Assembly: GCA_963821925.1 (NCBI GenBank)
Contig: CAWGFO010000002.1
Location: forward strand, 1-64,000
Source: JAOUEA01 sp963821925
Lineage (GTDB): Bacteria; Actinomycetota; UBA4738; HRBIN12
DNA: 64,000 nucleotides
Direction of reading: 5' to 3'
A program made the translations under genes and the position numbers. The notes beneath the pieces were generated by a model. That model saw only the letters and a list, made by a program, of their open reading frames with translations, was not told the origin of the DNA and did no database searches. Positions within the stretch are counted from its first letter, which is position 1. The number at the start of each line of letters is the position of its first letter. Positions 1 through 8,001 of the stretch are shown piece by piece.

Positions 1-273
1 GCGTGGACCCTCTCCTCCGCTCTGACGTTCCCGACCATGCTCTCGGAGGCCGTGGGGTTCGGCGCCGACACGGACACGTTGGCGGCGATGTGTGGAGGGA
101 TGGCCGGCGCCGGTACCCCGCGCCACGTGATCCCCACGAACTGGCGCTCGTTCGCCGGCTCCGACGAGCTGACCGCATGGGCTTGCGCGATCGATGACGA
201 CCGAGCGCTCGTAGATGGCCTGCCCGACGTGATTGAACTCGAGACGCGACTTACGCGCATCGTGCGCGGCTAG
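1..273 (+). CDS. ADP-ribosylglycohydrolase, C-terminal part
   Basis: Open from the first base of the window, so the 5' end lies outside. The 90 visible residues carry GADTDT (about residues 20-25 of the visible part) followed by the Ala/Gly-rich helix and a P-T-N-W segment, which is the C-terminal metal-binding GxDxDT signature and tail of the ADP-ribosylglycohydrolase (ARH/DraG) family. That family hydrolyses ADP-ribose from proteins, nucleic acids or small molecules using two Mg ions held by such Asp residues. It matters here because a PARG-like gene, an ARPP-1-type gene and a phosphatase follow within 10 kb on the same strand. Substrate cannot be told from the fragment. Confidence 0.75.
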   Translation, partial: AWTLSSALTFPTMLSEAVGFGADTDTLAAMCGGMAGAGTPRHVIPTNWRSFAGSDELTAWACAIDDDRALVDGLPDVIELETRLTRIVRG

Positions 274-634
274 CGTCAGCGCGCTTCTCCTGGCACGGTT
301 CGGCATGCAGTCTGTCGCGGCCCGGCCTCGACGTCATCGTCGCCTTCACCTGAGCGAGAATTGCCCGACCGCCACGGAGGACAACGCGGCGGAGGCTGAC
401 CCACACGATCGTTGTTCGCCCAGCCGCCTCAAGGCATCTCGGCCGAGGGACGAAATCACGGGCGGGAGCATTCAGCCACAGACAGGCGGATACCTGAGAT
501 GTTCGAACTGGGAGCTCTGGCAGTTGGCAGCGGGCGGAGCGAGCCGACGACGGCAGATGCACGTTGGCGTCGGTCGAAGACGGCCGCGCCGTGCAGCGTG
601 CGGCCGTTCGTTGCCGAACACTGCGCAGGTGGCG
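274..634. other. gene-free stretch
   Basis: No convincing gene. Frames open here on both strands give Arg-rich, low-complexity translations without motifs, and no ribosome binding site precedes them. Base composition is slightly less G+C-rich than the flanks. No inverted repeat or terminator was noticed. Confidence 0.5.
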
Positions 635-1090
635 ATGGTAGCCAACCTCAATGCCGACCCGCCTCTACTTTGTCAGGGGTGCGAACGGGCGTTGATGGCA
701 ACAGGCCCTTGGCCACGCGAAGAGGATTGGGTCAGACCTCCGCTATTGATGCGTGAGGCGATCTACGTCGGTTCGTATGTCGAAGCGTGGCGGCTGAACG
801 AGTTGACTTGGAGGCGCGTGATCGCACTCGCTCAAGGTCAGCGTCAAACCCGTGCGGCGATCGGGAACGTCCTAGACGCGCTGGCAAAGGCGCGCGACGA
901 TGACTCGAGAGAACACGTTTACCGGGCGCTTGGGGGAGCAACTATGCACATGTGGGCATTCGCCGTCGTCGATGGTTGGTGGCCGCCCGCGGGGAAGGAA
1001 CCGGTCGATGACCAAGCCAGCCCGGCGTGGTGGCTCGCTTGGGCCCTCGCTGGCTTCGAACGTCCGGATCCCGCCGCTCTGACAACTTGA
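635..1090 (+). CDS. hypothetical protein, 151 aa
   Basis: Start taken at an internal ATG of a longer open frame because the residues before it look non-coding; a weak AGGTGG precedes it. The protein has a C-Q-G-C pair near residue 14, several Trp residues and a W-W-P-P and W-W-L-A-W-A-L segment near the C-terminus. Third-position G+C is visibly lower than in neighbouring genes, which would fit a recently acquired gene or a spurious frame. No family recognised. It lies between the ADP-ribosylglycohydrolase and a convergent nuclease gene. Confidence 0.4.
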   Translation: MVANLNADPPLLCQGCERALMATGPWPREEDWVRPPLLMREAIYVGSYVEAWRLNELTWRRVIALAQGQRQTRAAIGNVLDALAKARDDDSREHVYRALGGATMHMWAFAVVDGWWPPAGKEPVDDQASPAWWLAWALAGFERPDPAALTT

Positions 1091-1250
1091 GCCCGCGAGT
1101 GCACCGACGAGGCTAAGGAGCGGGGAGACGCCGCACGTGCTGCTCTGGTTCCGCCCGACCCTTGGGGGGACGGTGCGACCATGGGTCTTGGACGCCACGA
1201 CTCCCACTGCTTCCACGTTTTCGGGAGGCATGTGGGCGATCCGCTCGGAG

Positions 1251-2176
1251 TCACGTCTCGCAGCCGTACCCGTTGTGATCGGCGTCGAAGTTGTGCGGGT
1301 CGGCGCCCCTCACCCGGAATGAGTGAAACCTGATGTCACCGCAGTCGAGGTCCGGAGGAGGCGGGGGGGATGCACACGTCCGGATACGACGGATCGCACC
1401 TCGGTCCGCCTCCGCCGCCAACGCGGAACGAGTGGAACCTGATGTCACCGCAGTCGAGGTCCGGAGGAGGCGGCGGGATGCACACGTCCGGATACGACGG
1501 GTCGCACTTCCTTCCGCCCCCACCACCGCCCGCGCACTTCCCCCACAGCCCCCGCTCCTGCTCGCGCGCCACGCGCTGTGCCGCCAGGAACCGATCCACG
1601 TACTTCACGTTGGGCGGGTAGGTCGAGACCGACGCGAACCCCTGCCGCACGAGCACCTCGTTGAACAGCCGGCCACCGATCCACACGTACGCGAGCGTGC
1701 GTCCGTAGCGGTCCTTGTGCTCGACGTCGAACGTGAGTCGCACCCGCTCGCCCGTGAGCCGCGCGGTCGTGAAGTGCGAGGCCGCCTTCCCGTAGCAGCC
1801 GACGGGCTGGCTCGGATCCACGGTCTCGGGCGTGTCGATCCCGATCAGCCGGACGTCGATCGTCCTGCCCGCGGTACCGCACGTAGACCGTGTCGCCGTC
1901 GACGACGCGCGTGACGACGGCGTTGGTCCGTCCCGCCGACGGCGGGCTCGTCGATGGGTGCGACGGGGTCGGGCTCCACGAGGGCGTCCATCCCGTGCCC
2001 GATCCCTCGGACGGCTGCCCCGATGCCGGCGTCACCGCATCGCTCGAGATCCTCGCCGAAGGCGTCGTGCCGCTCTCCGTGCAGCCGACGCCCGCGACGA
2101 TGAGCGCGATCGCCAGCGTCGCGGCACGACGGGTGGGTGAGCGCGGGATCCTCGATCGTTCCATCGGGTTCGGCAT
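1251..2176 (-). CDS. secreted thermonuclease-like lipoprotein, frameshifted
   Basis: Reconstructed about 307-residue SNase-fold nuclease. It starts with a lipoprotein signal (hydrophobic run ending V-A-G-V-G-C, Cys near residue 32), a Ser/Thr/Pro linker, then VVDGDTVYV, GIDTPET (metal Asp and catalytic Glu) and DRYGRTLAYV (catalytic Arg), the classical staphylococcal-nuclease set. The C-terminus has two copies of a CDPSYPDVCIPPPP module and ends D-x-D-x-N-G-Y-G-C-E, an Excalibur-type calcium motif. Two single-base shifts break it: near 1872, between VYVRY and TIDVRL, and in a seven-G run at 1363-1369. Alternative start at 2164. Likely an exported calcium-dependent nuclease. Confidence 0.75.
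1315..1507. repeat. tandem duplication inside the nuclease gene
   Basis: Two near-identical copies, about 1315-1399 and 1424-1507, offset by 109 bp. The second copy has GGCGGG where the first has GGGGGGG, so the expected in-frame period is 108 bp (36 codons) and the first copy carries one extra G. Encodes the repeated Cys/Pro-rich C-terminal module of the nuclease. Confidence 0.8.
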
Positions 2177-2336
2177 CGACGTTCCGGTCCGCGTCCTGGA
2201 GACGGTATCCGAACACCCGTTCGGCACCAGGGGATATCGTGTCACACCCCCTCCGTACCTTGGACCGAGCAGCGAGACGTCGCCCCCCATTCGCCACCCC
2301 TGAGCGAAGGACGATCTCGCCGCAAGGAGGACCCCC

Positions 2337-3504
2337 GTGAACCACTCCTTCGGACCGCTCCGTCGTTGGTGGGACCGCTCTCGGGCGCGCCGCGACGGCA
2401 AGCGCGACGGCCTGCTCGGCGTTCCCGGCCAAGGACGAGGTCGCGTACCCGCCGGCCCTGCTCGCGATCAAGCAGCGCGGCCAGGAGGCGCTCGCCGCGC
2501 TCCAGCGCTCGTGGGTGAGCCGCGACGCGCGCCTCACCGAGACGACCGACGTCTCGGAGCGCCGCTCGGAGATCCTGGCGGGAAGCGTCGAGGCGAGCCG
2601 CGACGAGCTCGCCCGTGCCAGCACCCGCGCCGAGGCCGTCACGTCCCGGGACGAGTGGGCCGCGAGCTCGCAGGAGCCGACCGGACCCCGGATCGGCCGG
2701 GTCGCCTACGCGGTGCTGATCACGCTGATCCTGGTGGCCGAGTTCCCGCTGAACGCGATCGCGTTCCGCCTCTTCGGCGAGAGCGAGGTGCTCACCTGGG
2801 TCATGACGGCCGGCCTCGCCGCGACGCTGATCCTGTGCGCGCACGGCCTCGGCGCGTTCCTCCGGGTGCCGCACCCGACGATGGCCGACCGGCGGTGGAT
2901 CATCGTGCTGCTCGTGCTGCCGACCCTGGCGATCGTCGGGATCGCGGTGATCCGCGAGCGGTACCTCTCGGTCGCCGCCGAGGCGGGCGGGTTCGACGCG
3001 CTCGGTCCGGTCGTCGGGAGCGTCCTGTTCCTCGTGATCAACCTGCTGATCTACGCCGGCGCGACGATGCTCTCCTACCTGGCGCACGCACCCGGGTCCC
3101 GTGCCGACCGCTCGAGGGCGAGCTCCTACGACCGCGAGCTGCAGGAGGCGAAGACCCGCCAGGCGCAGGTCGAGGCTCGTGCCGAGGCCGGGATCGGCGC
3201 CGCCGCCGCGGCCCGTCGGGCGAGCGAGGAGGCGCGGCGCGTGGCGGCCGCCCACGCCGAGGAGATCCGCAGCTACTACGAGCAGCTGATGGCGATCTAC
3301 TGCACGGCGAACCTCCGCGCCCGTCGGAGCCCGGAGGTCCCGGTCGTGCTGCGGGAGCACCCGGCGATCGAGATCCCGCCCGCGCTCGCGGATGTCGGGA
3401 TGCCCTCGCAGGCGTTCGAGCCCGAGCCGGTGAGCGGGAACGGCCACGTGCCGGAGCGGACGCTCGCCGCGCTCCGGCACCCCTCGGCGGGGGGCGCCCG
3501 ATGA
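2337..3504 (+). CDS. multi-spanning membrane protein with coiled-coil tail, frameshifted
   Basis: GTG start chosen for its strong AAGGAGG eleven bases upstream. After about 30 basic residues (M-N-H-S-F-G-P-L-R-R-W-W) the reading shifts by one base near 2425, in a C run, into a frame beginning A-K-D-E-V-A-Y-P-P. The roughly 388-residue product has a charged N-terminal helix, four transmembrane segments at about residues 120-240 and an Ala/Glu/Arg-rich coiled coil at about 260-315, with a Pro-rich tail. No family recognised. Its stop overlaps the ATG of the VWA lipoprotein (ATGA), so the two are translationally coupled and probably act together at the membrane. Confidence 0.7.
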
Positions 3505-4259
3505 GCCGGCTCCGCGGCGTCGCGGCCGTGCTCGTGCTGTCGCTGCTGGCGGGCGCCTGCTCGGCCGTGGCGAAGGGTTCGGAGGAGCCCGGTCCGCTCG
3601 TGATGGTGCTGATCGACGTCTCGGGCAGCACGCGCTCGGAGGCGATCCGCGCCGGGTACCTCGAGGCGTTCGGGCAGGTGCTCGACTTCGCCGACGAGCA
3701 TGACGGGACCGTGATCGCCGACGTGGTGGACGAGAACCCGCTGGCGCACTCGACCTACCCGGTGAACGCGACGTTCCAGGGATGCAGCGCGCTGACGGAC
3801 AACCAGCTCACGTGCGACACCCGCGCGAAGGAGACGCGGGACGAGGCGGTGGCGACGGTGAAGCAGATCCTCGAGAGCGAGGAGCGACCGGCCGGCACCG
3901 ACATCCACAACGGGCTGCGCCTGGCCGAGCGCGTCTTCGACGCGTATCCGGAGGCGCAGGAGCGGTACCTCGTCGTCCTCTCCGACATGGTGGAGCGGTC
4001 GTCGAGCCTGAACCTCGGCCGCCCGTCGCTCGACGTCGCGAAGGTCGAGCCGATGCTCGACGAGCTCGCCGCCCAGGACCAGATCCCCGACCTCACCGGG
4101 GTCTCGGTCTACGCGGTGGGCGCCGGGGTGGTGGCGGGGGAGGAGCTCTCCGCCGACCGGATCCTCGCGATCGAGCGGTTCTGGCAGGGCTTCTTCGAGC
4201 GATCCGGCGCGCGGTGGAGCCCCGATCGGTTCGGCGCGGCGCTGGTGCGGTTCCCCTGA
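3501..4259 (+). CDS. von Willebrand factor A domain lipoprotein
   Basis: 252 residues. N-terminal signal peptide with lipobox L-A-G-A-C (Cys near residue 20), then a VWA domain: V-M-V-L-I-D-V-S-G-S-T supplies the MIDAS DxSxS metal site at about residues 37-42, and the later G-T-D-I and V-V-L-S-D-M segments fit the rest of the fold. Two further Cys (C-S-A-L and T-C-D-T) may form a disulfide. Expected to be anchored outside the cytoplasmic membrane and to bind a protein partner through a Mg ion. ATGA overlap with the preceding membrane protein indicates an operon; the Cys-rich gene starts 11 bases after its stop. Confidence 0.85.
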   Translation: MSRLRGVAAVLVLSLLAGACSAVAKGSEEPGPLVMVLIDVSGSTRSEAIRAGYLEAFGQVLDFADEHDGTVIADVVDENPLAHSTYPVNATFQGCSALTDNQLTCDTRAKETRDEAVATVKQILESEERPAGTDIHNGLRLAERVFDAYPEAQERYLVVLSDMVERSSSLNLGRPSLDVAKVEPMLDELAAQDQIPDLTGVSVYAVGAGVVAGEELSADRILAIERFWQGFFERSGARWSPDRFGAALVRFP

Positions 4260-4270
4260 GCGAGCCTTCG

Positions 4271-4832
4271 ATGGACGCGGGTTCGTCGCCGGTCCCGTTC
4301 TCGATCGAGCCGGTGCTCGGGTGGCGGGTGTGGCGGCTCGCGCGCCGCGAGGACGGCTCGCTCACGCTCATGGCGGTGACGCGGGGCGACGAGTGGCCGG
4401 CCGGCGAGGCGGCTCGGGCGCGGTGTCACCTGCATCCCGGCCGGCGCGCGCCGTCAGGCTCGTGCTCGTGCGGCCTGTACGCCGCGACGAGTCCGCAGGC
4501 GCTCGCTCGATCGCAGGTCTTCACGGGCTCGACCTCGGTGGTCGGCGCGGTCGCGATGTGGGGGACCGTGGTGGAGCACGCCCGCGGCGCACGAGCCGAG
4601 ACCTCGTACCCCGCGCGGCTCCGGCTGGCGTGTGCGCCGTGCCTCGCGGCCGGGCGCGGCGCGATCGATCCGACGTTCGTCGTCGGGACGACGCAGCTGG
4701 TCGCGGTGTGCCTCCGGCACGCCTCGGCGCGTCGGGTCCGCGGGTCTCGGCGTCCGACGTCCAGGCCGAGTTGCTGTCGACGTATGCCGTGGACCTCATG
4801 CCGCTGTTGCCGCAGCGTTCTTTAGGGGCTAG
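4271..4832 (+). CDS. Cys-rich domain protein related to the C-terminal half of the ARPP-1 gene, frameshifted
   Basis: About 185 residues. Shares an ordered pattern with residues about 150-290 of the protein at 7998-9005: C-x-C-G-(L/I)-Y-A, a V-(G/S)-x-V-(A/W)-(M/L)-W-G-x-V-(V/I)-E-H core, Y-P-x-R-L-x-L-x-C-x-x-C, a V-C-x-x-H motif and a final Y-A-V-D-L-M-P. The Cys/His pairs look like a zinc site. One single-base shift near 4735 is needed to join the V-C-L-R-H segment to the Y-A-V-D-L-M-P end. The 3' end is uncertain because that last frame reads on into the next gene; stops in the other frames lie at 4825 and 4832. Function unknown. Confidence 0.6.
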
Positions 4833-4835
4833 AAT
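4807..4835 (+). promoter_or_regulatory. promoter of the 4843 gene, leaderless type
   Basis: TTGCCG (4807-4812), 17-base spacer, TAGAAT (4830-4835), then 7 bases to the ATG at 4843 with no Shine-Dalgarno. This spacing places the transcription start at or next to the start codon. Confidence 0.6.
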
Positions 4836-4842
4836 AGGGGCT

Positions 4843-5290
4843 ATGTCAACCCCTACCGAGTTCGTCATGGTCGCGGTGCCAACCGAGAGAGTCCTTCAGG
4901 TGTACCGATTCCTCGCGTCTCTCGAGGAGGGGCGAGGGGATGAAGGTCTCGAGGCACAGCCCCTGGAGTGGACCGCCTCATCGGTCGCTCGGGTGATGGA
5001 GTTGCTCTCACGGAGAGCGCAGGAGTTGGTCCTGCGCTCTCGCGGATCGTCAAGGCGAGTGGACCAGCGCTGACGCCTGCGGGAGATCCTGAAACTGGAG
5101 GAGGGCGCGCAGGGGCTATTCGCAGCTTCAGGGTCTGATCGGGTCGGTCCGGAAGAACAGCAACTGGGTTGATCGCGGTCTTCCGTTGCTGATCGAGAAG
5201 ACAGAGGGGCCGCATCCGGACCTGCGGATCGACCCCGACCTGGCCCGCCTCGTGACGGCCACGGAGTGGCGACGACGGGAGCAGGCCTGA
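4843..5290 (+). CDS. uncharacterised protein, broken by several frameshifts
   Basis: Starts M-S-T-P-T-E-F-V-M-V-A-V-P and continues through an L-E-W-T-A-S-S-V-A-R-V-M-E-L-L helix; after about 5030 the coding-like frame changes about three times (L-A-D-R-Q-G-E-W-T-S-A, then L-R-E-I-L-K-L-E-E-G, then L-I-G-S-V-R-K-N-S-N-W) and ends R-R-R-E-Q-A at the TGA of 5288-5290. The reconstructed product is about 148 residues, mostly helical, possibly a small winged-helix fold, but no family was recognised. It ends 30 bases before the PARG-like gene on the same strand and may be its partner. Either a decaying gene or several assembly indels. Confidence 0.5.
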
Positions 5291-5320
5291 ATCCGCAGGA
5301 GCAGTCGAAGGAGCAGGGCG

Positions 5321-6332
5321 ATGAACGAGGAGCCGGCCAAGCCGAAAGAGCGACGGGTGTTCGGCGCCCAGTGGCTCATGGACGTGTATCCGCCGGTCTG
5401 GCACCACCCCAACAAACAGATCGTCTTCGGCATCTCATGTCCGTCGGGTCGATCCATTCCGGCGACATCGTCTACACGCGATGGCCTGCGATGCCGTTCC
5501 AGAGTCGATCGACCCACGTCGAGCCTGCCGACCTACTCGTCGACCGGCCGGGTTCTACGACTACGAGGCGGCTTCTCGGGAGGAGGCCGCTGCGCTGGAG
5601 TGGCACGTCAACTTCGCGGACCCCCACCTGTTCGTGGCCTACAGCTCGATCGCTCTTCGCGCAAGACGAGATGCAGGTCGTCGAGCACCCTGCGCTCGGC
5701 GCGCTGAAGGAGGCGCTCCTGGCGTCCGGCCTACCCGCGGTGACGGTCGAGGAGGGAGCGCCGACCCCGGTCCTGGTGAGGGGCGTGGAACGTCGCTGCC
5801 GGGTCGATACGGCCGCGGATGCGTCCGCCGGCCGGCCCTCGGGGCTCTACGGGAACGCGTTCTCCAGAGCCGACGGCGACGTCATCGTCGCCGCCACGGA
5901 ACGGGTCGACCCTCCTACGACTACGAACCTGATCGCGATGGCATCACTGCCACCGCGGAGTGGACCGTACACCGAGGAGGACATCGGGTTCCTGCTGCTG
6001 ACGTCCCATTCGGCATTCCGAGCCGCGGTGTCGGAGTCACGCACGACGGGTGACGATGCTCGGCCGGCGGCGATCCACACGGGCTCTGGGGGTGCGGCGC
6101 ATTCGGCGGGAACAGGACCCTGATGACGACGATCCAGGCGCTCGCTGCCGAGATGGCCGACGTCAGGCGACTCGTGATCCACACGGGCGACCGGACCGGC
6201 GACGAGGTCGCTGGCGACGTACGAAGCCTGCTTCGCGATGACCTCGGAGGAACCGGGCAGATCGCCGCGCGCATCCTTCTCGGGCAGCTGGCACAGGCCG
6301 GCTTCGTGTGGGGCGAGAGCAACGGCAACTAG
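5321..6332 (+). CDS. PARG-like poly(ADP-ribose) glycohydrolase, frameshifted
   Basis: ATG with AAGGAG 8 bases upstream. Reconstructed length about 335 residues. Middle segment V-N-F-A-D-P-H-L-F-V-A-Y followed by L-F-A-Q-D-E-M-Q-V corresponds to the PARG signature in which two acidic residues (QEE in animal PARG, QDE here) sit in the catalytic loop. The C-terminal segment reads, across a shift near 6078, H-T-G then WGCGAFGGN-R-T-L-M and I-Q-A-L-A-A, which is the PARG macrodomain hallmark. Additional shifts lie near 5440, 5560 and 5665. PARG cleaves ribose-ribose bonds of poly(ADP-ribose); a bacterial member may act on other ADP-ribose conjugates. Its TAG stop overlaps the stop of the convergent XRE gene. 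Confidence 0.65.
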
Positions 6333-6972
6333 CTCGACTCCCCGCCGAACCGTAGTCGGCGCACCAACGCCAGGACCACCTCGGCGTCCTCCGGCGACAG
6401 CTCATCCACCAGCCGATGCAGCTCCTCGCGCGATCCCGCAGAAAGCCCCTCAACCTCGCCCAACCCCGGAGGTGTACCTCCGTCTCCTCCGCCGCCAGGT
6501 CCCGCTCGGCCTCGGCGAGCATCCGTCCGGCGTGGAACCACCTGCGCGCTGCCGGCGACGGCGCGGCCTCGCTCATGCGGGCCATCCTCGCCTGGATCTC
6601 GTCCCGAGGCAGGCCTCCCGGCGCCGGCGGCTGCGGCTGCGGAGGTGCCTCCTCGCCACCGATCTGCGCGCGGTAGCGCTCGGCCTCGCGCATCAGCGTG
6701 CTGGGGGAGAGGAGCATGGCCTCGGCGATCGCGAGGAACGACCGTGAGCCGGGTCTCCCGCGGCCCGTCTCGATGTCGGAGAGGTACGCGTACGAGACGC
6801 CGGCGGCGTCCGCGAGGTCCCGTCGACTGAGTCCGCGCTCGGTGCGCGCCACCTTGATCGCCCGCCCGAGCCCCTCGTAGTACGCGGGGTCGTCGCTCAC
6901 CATCCGCTCCGCGCGGGACGGTTTCCGGTCCTTCGGCTTCCGGGCGGCGCGCTCGTCGGTTTCGCGTGTCAT
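6329..6972 (-). CDS. XRE-family transcriptional regulator, one frameshift
   Basis: About 214 residues. Basic N-terminus, then a helix-turn-helix at about residues 33-90 (R-A-I-K-V-A-R-T-E-R-G-L-S-R-R-D-L-A, Y-L-S-D-I-E-T-G-R-G-R-P-G), a Pro/Gln-rich linker and an acidic helical C-terminal half ending R-E-E-L-H-R-L-V-D-E-L. A one-base shift in a G run near 6460 separates the two halves. A perfect palindrome in the divergent promoter region (7014-7030) is a natural operator, so it probably represses itself and the 7098-9990 operon. Its own -10 (TAGCGT on this strand) sits 6 bases before the ATG. Confidence 0.75.
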
Positions 6973-6978
6973 ACCCGG

Positions 6979-6984
6979 ACGCTA
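6979..6984 (-). promoter_or_regulatory. -10 element of the XRE gene
   Basis: On the minus strand TAGCGT is followed by 6 bases and the ATG at 6972, a leaderless arrangement; no Shine-Dalgarno is present. Confidence 0.45.
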
Positions 6985-7013
6985 CCATACTCATGTGCGG
7001 CGAACCGAGTAGA

Positions 7014-7030
7014 TTCGGTTGACAACCGAA
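7014..7030. promoter_or_regulatory. 17-bp palindromic operator
   Basis: TTCGGTTG-A-CAACCGAA, perfect 8-bp arms around one base, in the gap between the divergent XRE and 7098 genes. AGATTCGG occurs at 7011 and again at 7031, and CGAACCG lies upstream, so there may be several half sites. It overlaps the -35 of the plus-strand promoter, as expected of a repressor site for the adjacent XRE protein. Confidence 0.65.
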
Positions 7031-7048
7031 AGATTCGGGTCGTACCAT
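7019..7048 (+). promoter_or_regulatory. promoter of the 7098-9990 operon
   Basis: Consensus TTGACA at 7019-7024, 18-base spacer, TACCAT at 7043-7048. The first gene begins about 50 bases downstream behind AAGGAG. The -35 lies within the palindrome at 7014-7030. Confidence 0.65.
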
Positions 7049-7097
7049 ATCAAGGTCGCCCCCTGACGCAACTCGACCTGGAAGGAGCAGCCCCCTG

Positions 7098-8001
7098 ATG
7101 ACCTCCCCCTCCTCCGCTCCGTCGACCCCTGGATCCGGCCGCGACGAGGCCTACCGCCTCGGCGCCCGCATGGCCAAGGACCGCATCACCCGCGAGGCGC
7201 CCCTGGACGCCGCCGCGCTCGAGGCCCTCGAGGCGAGCGACATCGTCGTGGTCTCCGGCAGCTACGACCGCGTCCAGCAGGTCCTCGGCGCGCTCGAGAT
7301 GCCGTTCACCGCGGTGGCGCCCCATCAGCTGGCTCGAGATCCCGCTCCGCCCCGAGCAGCTCCTCGTCCTGAACTGCCCGGGCGACGTCGGCCCGCGCGG
7401 CGTCGACCTCGTCCGCTCGTTCGTGGAGTCGGGCGGCTCGCTCTTCTCGACCGACTGGGCGCTCGAGCGCGTCCTGGAGCCGGCGTTCCCGCACACGGTC
7501 CGGTTCAACCGCCACGCCACGGCCGACGACGTCGTGCCGATCGAGATCCTCGACGACGAGAACCCGTTCCTGCAGGGCGTGATGGACGGCGCCGACGAGC
7601 CGCGGTGGTGGCTCGAGGGCGCCTCGCACCCGATCGAGGTGCTCGACCGCAGCCGCGTGCAGGTGCTGATCACCTCCCGCGAGCTCGGCCGGCGCTACGG
7701 CGAGCCCGCGGTGGCGGTCCTCTTCCCGTGGGGCGAGGGCGAGGTCTTCCACATGATCAGCCACTACTACCTGCAGCGGACCGAGCTGCGGTCCGACCGC
7801 CAGCGCATGGGCGCCTCCGCCTACTACGCCGAGAAGGGCATGGCCGCCCCCGGTGGCCTCGGCAGCCTCTCGGTGGGCGACGTCGAGTCGGCCGCCACCT
7901 CCTCGCGCCTGCTCGCGAACGTGGTGGCCGCCAAGAAGCGCGCCGCGTTCGAGGCCGGACGCGCCAAGCGCGAGCGCGACGGGAAGGAGACCGACCGATG
8001 A
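7098..8001 (+). CDS. amidotransferase-fold (ThuA/GATase-like) protein, one frameshift
   Basis: About 300 residues after joining two frames near 7320 (V-A-P-H-Q-L to L-L-V-L-N-C-P-G-D). Pattern: D-I-V-V-V-S-G-S-Y strand, L-L-V-L-N-C-P-G, V-R-S-F-V-E-S-G-G-S-L-F-S-T-D-W, V-L-F-P-W-G-E-G-E-V-F-H, which resembles the flavodoxin-like alpha/beta fold of ThuA and class I glutamine-amidotransferase relatives; the Cys of N-C-P-G sits where a nucleophile elbow could be, but a Cys-His-Glu triad cannot be confirmed. Basic Lys/Arg-rich C-terminal helix. First gene behind the regulated promoter; stop overlaps the next ATG (ATGA). Confidence 0.6.

Noticed and set aside
2242..3480. 412-codon open frame on the minus strand
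   Set aside because: Antisense to the well-supported membrane protein and VWA pair; Arg/Gly/Asp-rich translation without motifs, as expected opposite a G+C-rich gene.
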